From positions 23,500-87,499 of IMG/VR virus record IMGVR_UViG_3300008108_000169: 64,000 bases of DNA. One strand, written 5' to 3'. Both the position numbers and the translations under genes were made by a program. Positions 24,588 to 33,523 of the stretch are shown in pieces. The notes under the pieces are model-generated. The model did not search any database. It had not been told where the DNA came from and worked only from the letters and a program-made list of their open reading frames with translations. Position 1 is the stretch's first letter. Each line of letters starts with the position of its first letter. This stretch comes from a virus.

Positions 24588-26935
24588 TATAACTTACACG
24601 CCTCACAATCTTCTTCTACCATCTCGACATCGACACTATGCCCATTCATTCCAGCTGTGTGGTATCCGTTAACTTCCGATGCTACTTCGATTGCTTTACT
24701 GCCTGCTTTATTAATTAGGCTGTAGTAGAAAGTCTTAATACCCCATAGCTGTGCTTGCATTAAGTTCTTAGCAATTAGTGTAGTTGGTACTTTGCGCTCT
24801 GGGAAGTGTGCAGGATTATAGAATGTGTTTGTTGAGATACTTTGATCAACATAGACTTGGAGAACAGCCGCTGTTTTTAAATATCCTACACAGTCAGTTT
24901 GATCCCACATCAATTGATACTTGTTCTTTAGTTTATGATAATCCGGAACAACTTGTGTGAATGATCCTGCCTTAGACTCTTTAGTACTAATAAGGCTCAT
25001 CGGCATTTCTATTCCATTTGTACTATTAATAACAACACTACTAGACTCAACTGGAGCAATAGCCATAAGTGTAGCATTTCGTACGCCATGTTCCTTCATC
25101 TCCTTACGTAGTGGTTCCCAGTCAAGCTCTGGTTTAAAGTTTGCTAGTTCGTTTACACCCTTAGCACGGATTTCCCATGGAAATATACCTTGACCATAGC
25201 GTGTCTTATCACTGTCTAAACATTTTCCACGTTCTTTAGCTAGTTCAACCGTTGCTTCTGTTAGATAATAGGCTTGATGCTCCATCCAGCTCTTAACTTC
25301 TGCTAGTGCATCTTTCTCACCATACTTATGACCTCGCTTGGCATGCCAGTAGGCTAGATTAGTTACGCCAATACCCAGTGGTTGAATTTCGTCGTTACTT
25401 AATTTAGATTGGATGCTAAGAAAGTCTTGGTAATCCAATATATTGCAAAGACTACGCTGAAGTATCCTGCAAGCACGACGCATATCTTCGGGATTACGGA
25501 ACGCTCCCCAGTTGATGCTGCCAAGAGTACATAAAGCGATGCGGCCGGAAGGGTCATCGAGGCGCTTAAAACTACGAGTAGGTAAAAGTATTTCACAGCA
25601 TAAGTTTGACTGATAGATAGTGTGGTACTCAGGATCAAATGGCCCTTGGTTCATGACATTATCAATGAACACCAGGTAGATGCGACCTGTATCAGTCCTC
25701 TCCTTTAAAATACCACCTTTAAATACATCTTCGGCATTCATCGACTTCTTACGAAGGCCGGCCTGCTTCTCATATTTGACATACAATTTTTCGAATAATT
25801 CGGTGTCTCTGTAAAAGGCTTCGTACAAGTCAGGCACTTCATTAGGATCAAAAAACGTAATGTTTTCTTTATTTTTGAAACGGCGCCAAAAGAATGCTGA
25901 TAGCACCACTCCGTAGTCCATGTGACGCACACGAGTTTCTTCAGTTCCTTGATTGTTCTTAAGGACAATGAGGTCGTCAAACTGATGATGCCAAATAGGA
26001 TAAAAGACTGTAGCACTAGCGTTACGTATTCCACCTTGACTGCAACTCCTTAAATCTCCAAACCATTTCTTTAGAAATGGGATCATACCAGTATGCATGA
26101 TCTCACCACCTCTGATGGGGCTACCTAGTGGACGTAGACGCCCAATCTCCAAACCAATGCCAGCACGTTTGCTGGCATACTTGGCCATCATCTCACCAGA
26201 AGCAAATATGCTATCCAGATCGTCGTCACTGCGGATAAGAACACAACTAGAAAACTGTTTAGTAGGAGTCCCGAGGCCAGCCAACACAGGTGTAGCAAGA
26301 GTAAACAGACCATCTGAAGCACAGTTGTAGTACTCTTTGATGTAACGCATACGGGCCGCATTAGGTTCCTCTTTATGGAATACAGTCGCGGCCGCAACCA
26401 TATAACGAACCTGTGGTGTTTCATAGATTTCCTTTGTCGCACGATTGCGTACCAAATATTTTTCAATCAACTGCTCAATAGCGGCGTACGAGTATGTTTC
26501 GTCTTTTTCGTGATCGATAAACTCGTCCATCTTATTCCAATCATCTTCTGAATACCAGTTTAGCAACTCTGGAGTATATAGACCAATGTCTACATTTCGT
26601 TTGACAATTTCGTATAGACGAGGAACTTGATAGTCTCCGTACACATCCTTTCGCAACATACTAAGACGTTGTTTGCCTGCTACATATTGATAATTGGTGT
26701 GCCCTACATCTGGATTATGTTCTACATCAATAAGATCAACGATTGCTCTAAGAGTTATTTCGTCGATTTCTCTAGTAGTAATTCCATCATAGAAATGTGG
26801 TTGACTCTTAATTTCTATCATTGATTGGCTAACGTCGGCAATACCACTGCATACTTTCGCTACCTGAGCTTGCCATTTTTCTACTGCTAGTGGTTCACGC
26901 TTTCCGGATCTTTTAATTACTGTAATGTTATTCAT
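24587..26935 (-). CDS. nrdA: Ribonucleotide reductase alpha subunit (class Ia)
   Basis: 782 aa. An N-terminal ATP-cone-like segment (ITVIKRSGKREPLAVEKWQA) is followed by the 10-stranded barrel: SSCVLIRSDDDLDSIFASGE, NLCCEILLPT (active-site Cys), GRIALCTLGSINWG, ATLMAIAPVESSS. The C-terminal DCEACKL supplies the redox CxxC. It reduces ribonucleoside diphosphates for DNA synthesis. A consensus sigma70 promoter at 27111-27139 lies about 175 nt upstream, giving a long leader. Confidence 0.97.
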   Translation of the reverse strand: MNNITVIKRSGKREPLAVEKWQAQVAKVCSGIADVSQSMIEIKSQPHFYDGITTREIDEITLRAIVDLIDVEHNPDVGHTNYQYVAGKQRLSMLRKDVYGDYQVPRLYEIVKRNVDIGLYTPELLNWYSEDDWNKMDEFIDHEKDETYSYAAIEQLIEKYLVRNRATKEIYETPQVRYMVAAATVFHKEEPNAARMRYIKEYYNCASDGLFTLATPVLAGLGTPTKQFSSCVLIRSDDDLDSIFASGEMMAKYASKRAGIGLEIGRLRPLGSPIRGGEIMHTGMIPFLKKWFGDLRSCSQGGIRNASATVFYPIWHHQFDDLIVLKNNQGTEETRVRHMDYGVVLSAFFWRRFKNKENITFFDPNEVPDLYEAFYRDTELFEKLYVKYEKQAGLRKKSMNAEDVFKGGILKERTDTGRIYLVFIDNVMNQGPFDPEYHTIYQSNLCCEILLPTRSFKRLDDPSGRIALCTLGSINWGAFRNPEDMRRACRILQRSLCNILDYQDFLSIQSKLSNDEIQPLGIGVTNLAYWHAKRGHKYGEKDALAEVKSWMEHQAYYLTEATVELAKERGKCLDSDKTRYGQGIFPWEIRAKGVNELANFKPELDWEPLRKEMKEHGVRNATLMAIAPVESSSVVINSTNGIEMPMSLISTKESKAGSFTQVVPDYHKLKNKYQLMWDQTDCVGYLKTAAVLQVYVDQSISTNTFYNPAHFPERKVPTTLIAKNLMQAQLWGIKTFYYSLINKAGSKAIEVASEVNGYHTAGMNGHSVDVEMVEEDCEACKL

Positions 26936-27110
26936 GTCTTTTACGCTCTTTGTGTATGGTTCTATATTGTTGTTTATTATGATTAGGAAGTATTTAGTGG
27001 CTCATACCGAACCAAAGAAATATCGTGGTTCTCAATGGTTTAAGCCTTGATTTTGCTTGATTTTGGAAAAAAAATTTTTCAACACGAACCTTATCAAAGA
27101 TATAAAGTAA
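26936..27110 (-). other. Long untranslated leader of nrdA
   Basis: About 170 nt between the promoter and the nrdA start. It contains an A/T run pair (AAAAATTTTTTT) and no recognisable ORF with an SD. I see no known riboswitch pattern. Its length is unusual for this compact genome. Confidence 0.4.
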
Positions 27111-27139
27111 ATTATATGCGTATTTTTTGATAAGGTCAA
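27111..27139 (-). promoter_or_regulatory. Sigma70-like promoter of the nrd operon
   Basis: Minus strand: TTGACC (27134-27139), 17-bp spacer, TATAAT (27111-27116). Confidence 0.85.
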
Positions 27140-27152
27140 GAAAGATTGATTA

Positions 27153-27175
27153 GGATGGAAAATAATATTCCATCC
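27153..27175 (-). terminator. Hairpin after the tail-fibre gene
   Basis: GGATGGAA (27153-27160) and TTCCATCC (27168-27175) form an 8-bp stem 7 nt past the stop of the gene at 27183. No strong U-run follows on the minus strand, so termination efficiency is uncertain. Confidence 0.6.
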
Positions 27176-27182
27176 AAACCAA

Positions 27183-29372
27183 TTACATGATTGCAGTATA
27201 TGAATATGTAAATGTGCCACTAGCCAAATCATTTACGACACGTAGGGCAACTGCTCGAGGAGTGTCTGTACCACCAAACACTGATCCATTTTCATTTAAT
27301 AGAACTGCTGAGAATTCTAAGTCTAACGATGATTCTTCAGATACTCCGGTGATAACGTAATCGTCGGAAAGCTGGAGTTTGTTTTGACCGGTGGAATCAC
27401 TTGCATCAACATCAACTAGTAATGATATTTTTCCTTTTCTAGTAAAAGTATTACTGTCTGCTTTGAAAACATAATCAATAACATAACTTATTGATCCACT
27501 AGCTGTCCCATTAGCACCTGTTGAGATTGGTAATACAGTAACCAATGATGGACTTGAAATCGGTCCAAGGTTTACTTGCCTTGTTGCATATGATGTATAG
27601 GTAACATTTCCTGCAACTTCTGGAATATATGGTATCAACGACAGGTCTCCAACTAGTGTTGGATGGGTGCTTGAATTAAATGTTCCAGTCATATTTCCTG
27701 TAGAAACAGTTAATGATCTTTGTGGGCCGCCTAAAGTGTTGCTAATCGAAAACGTATTATCATCAACAATATTTTGAACATAATATGTTGTTCCAGAAGT
27801 AACACCACCTAAGTTGCTGTTAAATGTAATAGGTGTTCCTACTACTAATACATCCGTTGACTGGCTCGATTCAATAGTAAATGCTGTTGATGATGAACTT
27901 ACGATTGTTAATGTGTCTTGATCTGCAAAGGCTTCTGTAAAAGTTGTTTCGCCTACCGGTCTTATTTTCAAATTACTAAAATTGTTAAATTCAGTTAGAT
28001 ATCTTGTTACAAGAGTTATTGTTGAATCTGAAGTATAATCTTGTTTCAACGTTCCTCTAACTAGTGTTGTATTCTGCTCAATAGTATCTCCGCGACTAGC
28101 AGTTATAGGAGCACTCAATGTTAAGTCAACTGTAAATGACAGCACTGACAGTGATTCTTCTCTATCGGATTGATTATTACTACTTACATTACCTATTGAG
28201 CCGAACCACATCTGAGGATACTCTGGAAAGAAAACGCCGGCGCCGTCGTTACCAACATTAACTAATTTAGAATCTTCTACAGTATTTCCTTTGCCTCTAC
28301 CGATGTAAACAGCATGTCTCATTATATCTTCAAACTTACAAGAGCTAATCTGTGTTTCTCTAGGACCATATTGTTGTCCAACTGTAGTACCGTCAGCAGT
28401 TTCGCCTAGAACGAATCCCTGGCGGCAATCTCTTACTACGCATTCAGTAAATTGATTATTTAAAATATCTTGATTAGCATATACAGCAAAGCTAAATCCG
28501 AATATATTAATTCTATTAAACACGTTGTCCTGGCAGGTAACAATGCTAGATACAGCATTCATAACTATACCTTTACTGTCAGGATCATATATACCTTGCC
28601 AGCTACCTTCTATTACTAGATCTTCGAACACACTGTCTTTAACTGCATCTAGTTGTAGTACAGTTTGATCATTGTCATTACTCTTAAGAGTCATACCTTT
28701 GATTATAATGTGTCTTGGCTGTGTATTTGCTGTTGTACTACCTAATGCACTTGGATTGTCAATAACCGAACTATCATTAATAAATTGAATTACAGGACCA
28801 TTGCCTGTATGAGAAATAATAGTGCTGTTTGGGCCTGCGCCAATTAAACTGGCATAACTTGGAATATATAGTGTTCTTGTAGTTTTGTAAATGCCCGGAG
28901 GTAATTCTAAAATCACACGAGCTTTAGCACCATCAGCGTCTTCAACTGATGCTTTTGTTGTTGGGTTGAGAAATAATTGATCTATGGCACGTTGTAATGC
29001 ATCAGTGTCATCTGTTGTGCTGTTGGCTTCTGTTCCGAAGTCAGCTGTAGTAACTCTCTCATCTAACCGATCTTGTAGATCTCTTGATACAGGGTCGTTT
29101 GTTGATGGACCTGTTTGTATGGCAGGATCATTAACTTTATAAATGTAACTTAATAAATTTAGTAGGTTACCCTGAGCAGTTAGGTCACGCTCAGTTAGAA
29201 TCTTTGTATTACCTACAGCAGGTGCACCTTCAGAAACAGACCCGTTACCAATATAAAGCTCTTGGGTATCTAGAGACCACGCTAGTTCGCCCGAAGCTAA
29301 CTGCGGAAGTCCTGTTCCTGATAGTGATTTTCCTCTGCGTATTTGAATACGGCTGATTTGCACAACTGCCAT
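27183..29372 (-). CDS. Tail fibre/tailspike with right-handed beta-helix
   Basis: 729 aa. The N-terminus (IQIRRGKSLSGTGLPQLASG, then ELAWSLDTQELYIGNGS) matches the short phage fibre-attachment domain also seen at Mtd-type N-termini. Residues about 105-390 look like a pectate-lyase-type beta-helix (NSTTDDTDALQRAIDQLF, RVILELPPGIYKTTRTLYIP, with repeated N/V/I rungs). The C-terminal half is Ser/Thr-rich beta structure. It probably binds or cuts host surface polysaccharide. The ATAAATA core at 29394-29400 and SD support late expression. Confidence 0.82.
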   Translation of the reverse strand: MAVVQISRIQIRRGKSLSGTGLPQLASGELAWSLDTQELYIGNGSVSEGAPAVGNTKILTERDLTAQGNLLNLLSYIYKVNDPAIQTGPSTNDPVSRDLQDRLDERVTTADFGTEANSTTDDTDALQRAIDQLFLNPTTKASVEDADGAKARVILELPPGIYKTTRTLYIPSYASLIGAGPNSTIISHTGNGPVIQFINDSSVIDNPSALGSTTANTQPRHIIIKGMTLKSNDNDQTVLQLDAVKDSVFEDLVIEGSWQGIYDPDSKGIVMNAVSSIVTCQDNVFNRINIFGFSFAVYANQDILNNQFTECVVRDCRQGFVLGETADGTTVGQQYGPRETQISSCKFEDIMRHAVYIGRGKGNTVEDSKLVNVGNDGAGVFFPEYPQMWFGSIGNVSSNNQSDREESLSVLSFTVDLTLSAPITASRGDTIEQNTTLVRGTLKQDYTSDSTITLVTRYLTEFNNFSNLKIRPVGETTFTEAFADQDTLTIVSSSSTAFTIESSQSTDVLVVGTPITFNSNLGGVTSGTTYYVQNIVDDNTFSISNTLGGPQRSLTVSTGNMTGTFNSSTHPTLVGDLSLIPYIPEVAGNVTYTSYATRQVNLGPISSPSLVTVLPISTGANGTASGSISYVIDYVFKADSNTFTRKGKISLLVDVDASDSTGQNKLQLSDDYVITGVSEESSLDLEFSAVLLNENGSVFGGTDTPRAVALRVVNDLASGTFTYSYTAIM

Positions 29373-29393
29373 AATAATATCCTCTATATAGGA

Positions 29394-29400
29394 TATTTAT
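29394..29400 (-). promoter_or_regulatory. Late promoter core ATAAATA
   Basis: Minus-strand GATAAATATCC about 21 nt upstream of the tail-fibre ATG. Confidence 0.5.
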
Positions 29401-30119
29401 CAGTTGTTGCGGTAGTATTCCTCTACTCTGTCCCACCAGCGTTTTTCCCAGTAGTCAAAGTCTTTTGATTCAAGTATAAACTCTTGATATTTGGGTTCTT
29501 CCACCATAATTAACTGCTCGTTTAATTTAGGGCTAACACACATTAAGACAACACCTTTGCGTATGTTTGTACCATGTACTTCATTGTGTGCTAGGGCATA
29601 GGCAGTTAATTGTAGATAATAATCCTCAATCCACTCTTGTTTTTTAGGTTTATTAGTTTGTTTGTAGTCTAGGATACTTTCTTCGTTTAGGTGTAAACCG
29701 CATCCATCAGTCGTTCCTGCATACAGCCCCGGAAAATACAAAGGAACTTCTACACCCCATACTTCGTTAACATTTTTAAGGCCTTCACTAATAATGTGCT
29801 GTGCCATTTTATGACTTTGTTTACTGTAAGGATTAGTCCCTGGATCGTTTAAGTTTCCTGTAGTAATATAATCTTCTAGAAACTTGTGCATCCTAGTTCC
29901 CCTGCCGGCAGCTTCTGTAACGATAGCCTGTGCCTTTTCTTCACCTACTCGTTTCTTCCAGGCCTGAAGAGCCTGTACTTTTTCAATAGGTTTTGTTTTA
30001 TCTAGGATTGTTGTAACTGACGGAACTTTGCTTCCGTCTGGAGTAGCATAAAGTCTTCGACCTTCTACGCTTTCTCTGCTGATTGGTGTATAATTAAATT
30101 TTGAAGTTAAGAGAGTCAT
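29400..30119 (-). CDS. RecB/Cas4-type PD-(D/E)XK exonuclease
   Basis: 239 aa. GRGTRMHKFLEDYI (motif I His region), YAGTTDGCG (Asp), ESILDYKQTNK (DxK-type motif III) and YYLQLTAYALAHN (QxxxY helix) are the RecB-family nuclease set, as in phage exonucleases and MGME1. It probably processes DNA ends in replication or recombination. The sigma70 promoter at 30126-30154 ends 6 nt from the ATG, so the message would be leaderless, and a 9-bp dyad overlaps the promoter. Confidence 0.87.
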   Translation of the reverse strand: MTLLTSKFNYTPISRESVEGRRLYATPDGSKVPSVTTILDKTKPIEKVQALQAWKKRVGEEKAQAIVTEAAGRGTRMHKFLEDYITTGNLNDPGTNPYSKQSHKMAQHIISEGLKNVNEVWGVEVPLYFPGLYAGTTDGCGLHLNEESILDYKQTNKPKKQEWIEDYYLQLTAYALAHNEVHGTNIRKGVVLMCVSPKLNEQLIMVEEPKYQEFILESKDFDYWEKRWWDRVEEYYRNN

Positions 30120-30145
30120 GGTGCAAGTATATAGTCACTTGCACC
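30120..30145. promoter_or_regulatory. Operator-like dyad over the nuclease promoter
   Basis: GGTGCAAGT (30120-30128) and ACTTGCACC (30137-30145) are perfect 9-bp inverted repeats centred in the -10/spacer region. It could bind a dimeric regulator, or act as an RNA hairpin on an opposite transcript. Confidence 0.6.
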
Positions 30146-30154
30146 ATTTGTCAA
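30126..30154 (-). promoter_or_regulatory. Sigma70-like promoter of the RecB-type nuclease
   Basis: Minus strand: TTGACA (30149-30154), 17-bp spacer, TATACT (30126-30131); the ATG is at 30119. Confidence 0.88.
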
Positions 30155-30158
30155 TATA

Positions 30159-30479
30159 TTATTTGCCTAGTTTAGTGGCACGTTTAGCCATTTTCTCAAC
30201 TTCACTTTGGCCGGAATCTGTTCCTACTTCTGGTTCTTCTTCTGCCGTCTTTAGTGTAAGTCCTGTGCCGTCAAACTTATCTACCATTTTATGTAAAACC
30301 TGTTGTTCAGGTGGTAGTTGATCTTCTTGATCCCAACGAGCGGCAAATGCACGATATGAAACTGGGATGCCCATCTGTTGAAGAGCATCCCAGGTTAGTG
30401 ATGATGTTGAATTTAAATTATCGCCTGAGCTTTGAGCTGTAAACAATGCCCTAACTAATGGATCGATAGTTTCAGTTAC
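30159..30479 (-). CDS. C-terminal -1 frame extension of the MQIREF virion protein
   Basis: About 105 codons with no ATG or SD at a sensible place. The frame begins as KKKVTETIDPLVRALFTAQS directly where the upstream gene ends in SKKK-stop, over a run of nine A. The heptamer A AAA AAG just before TAA is the E. coli dnaX-type slippery site, and a -1 slip joins the two frames. Ends EKMAKRATKLGK (basic). Expressed either by programmed frameshifting or because one A of the run is missing in the assembly. A separate gene starting at TTG 30446 is less likely. Confidence 0.6.
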   Translation of the reverse strand, partial: VTETIDPLVRALFTAQSSGDNLNSTSSLTWDALQQMGIPVSYRAFAARWDQEDQLPPEQQVLHKMVDKFDGTGLTLKTAEEEPEVGTDSGQSEVEKMAKRATKLGK

Positions 30480-31459
30480 TTTTTTTTTGAAATTGTAGAA
30501 GCAAGCATCATGCCTAGCTTACGGCTATAATCAATGCTTTCGCGCTTTTCGCGGCCAACTTCAGCTGCCGGGGCGGCCATTGGCTCTTCTTCAGCACCTA
30601 ATTCTGGTGGTGCGCCTAAGTCTGCTGTCATTTCGTCGCCTGTTGGTGCGCCCATTGCCATAGGTGCCTCACCGCCTGATACGATAGATAATGCTGATGA
30701 AAGGCCTGTACGTGATGTTTCAAGTGCTGTATAAATTGCCTCAAGTGCTGGCTTGACTGATTCTTGCCAACGTTGTGCAACGTCGCTACCTTGTGTTTCT
30801 CTTATAGAGTCTACTAATTCTAAAAGCTGTTCTGCCTTCATGGCGGCCACGTCTTCTAGCCACCCTGTGATGCGGTCAACCATATCTTTGGTAGCCATAA
30901 TGGTTTCAGCTTTATCTTCTTCGCCTTCCATTAGAACCCAGCCGGCAACGGATTCGTTTAGGTCGTAACGTAGTTGTAGTTCGGCCTTTAATTCTTCCTT
31001 GTCTGACTCGCCTAGTTCCATACGTGATAAAGCAGTATTGATCCAAGCTGTTGGAACTGACTCACTCATTGCACGTTTGCGAATAGTTGCGAAATAAACA
31101 TTTTCGCCTTTCTCTTTACCATATTGTTTTTTCATAGATGCCTTCATTCCTGAATCGTCTGTTTTAGCTTTGATATCTTTTTCTTTCTTTTTCTCAGCTG
31201 GAGTCATTTCTCTTTCTAGGATCTCTTGATTAATAACATCTAGCATTAGTCTTGTTTTTTGATATGTTGGACTTTCTAGCACAGAATCAAAGCTTTCTGA
31301 AAGCTCTAGTTGGCTTATTCGTGTGCGTAGCTTATTACGTGCATCTTCAAGTTGCACATCTGTAAACTGCTCAAAGTTTAGCTTGTAGCCAAACTGTTTA
31401 GCTAGACTCTCGTTGAGCTGACTAGCTGTAGGTTGTTTTGAAAATTCTCTAATTTGCAT
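30476..31459 (-). CDS. Virion protein with capsid-targeting-like N-terminus (327 aa in frame 0)
   Basis: Begins MQIREFSKQPTASQLNES and is charged and helical. It contains the YG.E.G..VYFATIRKRAM motif (about 115-135) common in marine phage proteins, then a Met/Ala/Pro-rich segment (about 265-300). It is preceded by a perfect TATAAATA late core. The frame ends SKKK-stop at the A9 site at 30479-30487 and probably continues in -1 (30159-30479). Function unknown; a head-internal or scaffold-like role is suggested by the N-terminus and context. Confidence 0.72.
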   Translation of the reverse strand: MQIREFSKQPTASQLNESLAKQFGYKLNFEQFTDVQLEDARNKLRTRISQLELSESFDSVLESPTYQKTRLMLDVINQEILEREMTPAEKKKEKDIKAKTDDSGMKASMKKQYGKEKGENVYFATIRKRAMSESVPTAWINTALSRMELGESDKEELKAELQLRYDLNESVAGWVLMEGEEDKAETIMATKDMVDRITGWLEDVAAMKAEQLLELVDSIRETQGSDVAQRWQESVKPALEAIYTALETSRTGLSSALSIVSGGEAPMAMGAPTGDEMTADLGAPPELGAEEEPMAAPAAEVGREKRESIDYSRKLGMMLASTISKKK

Positions 31460-31485
31460 GATTCTGTCCTAGAATTCTTATTACG

Positions 31486-31493
31486 TATTTATA
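31486..31493 (-). promoter_or_regulatory. T4-type late promoter TATAAATA
   Basis: Perfect 8-of-8 core on the minus strand, 26 nt upstream of the MQIREF gene start. Confidence 0.65.
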
Positions 31494-31944
31494 CAAATGA
31501 CCACTTAAACATCTTAGAAATTTCTTGCTTAAAATGCTGTTCTTTGAATGAGCTAGTTTCAAATCTAGTCAGCAATATCTGATATCTTTCGTAGTCTTTG
31601 GTTAATTTCATATTGTATTTAAACACTTGAGAATCAATATGATTTGCCCAGTATTGTGTATCCAAGCGTTTAATTTCTTGTAGTTTTTCTAACTTAATCT
31701 CGTTATAGGCTTTTGCTGCCATAAGAGCACAGGTTTTTAAGAAAAACTCTCCTACATGCTGATCATGTTTAAAATTATACACAGACCAGTTGCCGGCTTT
31801 GGTCTGTTTAACGATAAAGTCTTCGTAGGATATCGAACCGTTGGGTAAAACTGTAATAGGAAGATTGCGATCTAGCTCTTCCTTAAATTGTTCAGCTAGG
31901 GCTCGTACTTTAGAACGATTGATTTTATGTTTTGATTTTTTCAT
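31489..31944 (-). CDS. Hypothetical phage protein (about 151 aa)
   Basis: Start taken at the ATG at 31944 (MKKSKHKINRSKVRALAEQF). Mixed alpha/beta with a basic N-terminus and aromatic-rich C-terminus (MFKWSFV). It overlaps the 69-aa upstream gene by about 20 nt and lies in the late block. Family not recognised. Confidence 0.65.
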   Translation of the reverse strand: MKKSKHKINRSKVRALAEQFKEELDRNLPITVLPNGSISYEDFIVKQTKAGNWSVYNFKHDQHVGEFFLKTCALMAAKAYNEIKLEKLQEIKRLDTQYWANHIDSQVFKYNMKLTKDYERYQILLTRFETSSFKEQHFKQEISKMFKWSFV

Positions 31945-32134
31945 TTGCAACTACAGTAGGATTTTCCATTCCTATCTTAGTTACCAAACTTTTGCGGATC
32001 ATGGCCTCAACTTTGAATTGCTCGTGTTCGCTTAGAGTAGAGAGCTTAACTGGACGAGTTAGCTTTTTTAATATTTCTGCTTCTTCGTTAGTAGTCCAGA
32101 TTTCGAAGTTATCAACTAGTTCGCTTATTTTCAT
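31925..32134 (-). CDS. Small protein with capsid-targeting-like N-terminus (69 aa)
   Basis: Begins MKISELVDNFEIWTTNEEAE; the first eight residues follow the M-[KR]-x-x-[EQ]-[FIL] pattern shared by many genes in this block. It continues as a helical, charged domain (LSTLSEHEQFKVEAMIRKSL). ATGA coupling with the gene upstream. Function unknown. Confidence 0.65.
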   Translation of the reverse strand: MKISELVDNFEIWTTNEEAEILKKLTRPVKLSTLSEHEQFKVEAMIRKSLVTKIGMENPTVVANEKIKT

Positions 32135-32829
32135 AGCCCAGATAGTTTCTTAATTGCTAGTAGTTCTTGATTTTCAAACTTTAGACTTGGATTTGTAGGA
32201 TGTTGTCCAGGAAGACCAATAAAATCTAAACCTCTACCTACCATATTTGATTTTTGTAGGTATTCGGGACTTAGTCCATCCTTGCCAATCAATCTTGCAA
32301 TAGTTGTTGGATCTGTAGTTTTCTCCCACTCAACTGGAGAAAGTACTTTTTTGTCTCTAGGTACTTGTCCTGACTGTACCGCTTTGATTCTATATTCTAA
32401 CTGCTTCTTTTCCCAGGGTTGGGTAGCCTGTTGCATTAATGCAGTCAGCTGAGAAATATAATTTTGTGCTAGTTGATCATTAGGACCTTCTTCCATGTTC
32501 TTTTCAGCATTGACTGTAGTACCAGGTGCAATATTATCAGGAGTATTTAAGGTTAAAGTATTATTCTCGCCGGGTTTTAATTGTGATAGTTCGACAGTTT
32601 TGGCCTGCCCGTCTGGTCCGGTAATAGTTGCTGTGCCTGCGGCTTGGTTAACCTGGGAAATCTTACCCACCATACCACCTGGTTGTGTTTCGTTGACTTT
32701 CTTTTTGTCATCGCCAGGAGCGACAGGACCTTGTGGCTTTATTGGCTCGATGTACTGCTTTGGCTTCTGTGCGTACTTTTTAGCTCTAAAGCCTTTTTTG
32801 TGTTCACCTACGATCTGATTAACCTTCAT
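32131..32829 (-). CDS. Hypothetical protein with capsid-targeting-like N-terminus (about 232 aa)
   Basis: I start at the ATG at 32829 (GGAG upstream), giving MKVNQIVGEHKKGFRAKKYA; the Glu at residue 9 could be a head-protease site. A basic Pro/Lys segment precedes an OB- or KOW-like beta stretch (GGMVGKISQVNQAAGTATIT, GPDGQAKTVELSQLKPG) and a helical C-terminus. Late block; function unknown. Confidence 0.65.
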   Translation of the reverse strand: MKVNQIVGEHKKGFRAKKYAQKPKQYIEPIKPQGPVAPGDDKKKVNETQPGGMVGKISQVNQAAGTATITGPDGQAKTVELSQLKPGENNTLTLNTPDNIAPGTTVNAEKNMEEGPNDQLAQNYISQLTALMQQATQPWEKKQLEYRIKAVQSGQVPRDKKVLSPVEWEKTTDPTTIARLIGKDGLSPEYLQKSNMVGRGLDFIGLPGQHPTNPSLKFENQELLAIKKLSGL

Positions 32830-33520
32830 TTTGTTCTCCAATGCTAAGACTAGCACTTTCTAATTTGTCTATATATTTACGCAATTTATCAATCTTACCT
32901 CTCGCTCTGAGTAACTTAAAAGCTAGATTTTCAACAGAATGTTCGCCGCCTTGTTCTAGGCCTGCTTGGCGGAGTCGTCTTATATTAGCCATAGTTTCTT
33001 TGGCTGTGGTTAGATCATCAGATTTTAATGCTTGATTGATGCGTGAAGCATAGTTTCGAGCTTTGCTTTTTACTTCTTGTGCTGTAGCACGAGGTGCTCC
33101 CGGTTTTGGTTCACTGAGCCAGCTGTTATTTAAAACACTATAGATTCCAGCCGAGTAGTGTCGTTGTTCGTGGTCTTGTACATAAAGTTCTACATCGATA
33201 TCTTTGATTTTAATAGAGTATCGACTGTTGTAGACATTCTTTTTAGCATCGTAGAGTTCTACCTTTTCCGGTGAGTCTACTACTGCTACTAGGTGCAGAT
33301 CTAGATCACTGCTGTCGTTATAACCATAGCTGGCATTTGAGCCACTAATAGTTATGTCTTTAAGATCTAGTTTTTCTACGTTGAGATATTCTGCGAAGTG
33401 TCGAGCTATTTTTAGTAGTTGTAGTCTAACTTCGGGTATGAGTTTATTGTTGTCCCAGAGTTTAGGATTTAACTCGGGATGATAGGTAATAGGAGCAACT
33501 GATAGTTCTTGAAAGTTCAT
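32819..33520 (-). CDS. Predicted nucleotidyltransferase-fold protein
   Basis: 233 aa. ITISGSNASYGYNDSSDLDL then HLVAVVD matches the GS...S-D-x-D core of the pol-beta/MNT nucleotidyltransferase superfamily, and KIKDIDVELYVQD gives the third acidic residue. The C-terminal half is a basic helical region (SKARNYASRINQALKS, LRARGKIDKLRKYIDKL). N-terminus MNFQELSVAP weakly resembles the targeting peptide. Substrate unknown. Confidence 0.75.
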   Translation of the reverse strand: MNFQELSVAPITYHPELNPKLWDNNKLIPEVRLQLLKIARHFAEYLNVEKLDLKDITISGSNASYGYNDSSDLDLHLVAVVDSPEKVELYDAKKNVYNSRYSIKIKDIDVELYVQDHEQRHYSAGIYSVLNNSWLSEPKPGAPRATAQEVKSKARNYASRINQALKSDDLTTAKETMANIRRLRQAGLEQGGEHSVENLAFKLLRARGKIDKLRKYIDKLESASLSIGEQNEG

Positions 33521-33523
33521 TCA

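Noticed and set aside
27032-27232. Minus-strand 66-aa frame across the nrd promoter
   Set aside because: It covers the consensus promoter and the tail-fibre stop hairpin; composition (His/Ile/Phe-rich) is not natural and no SD is present.
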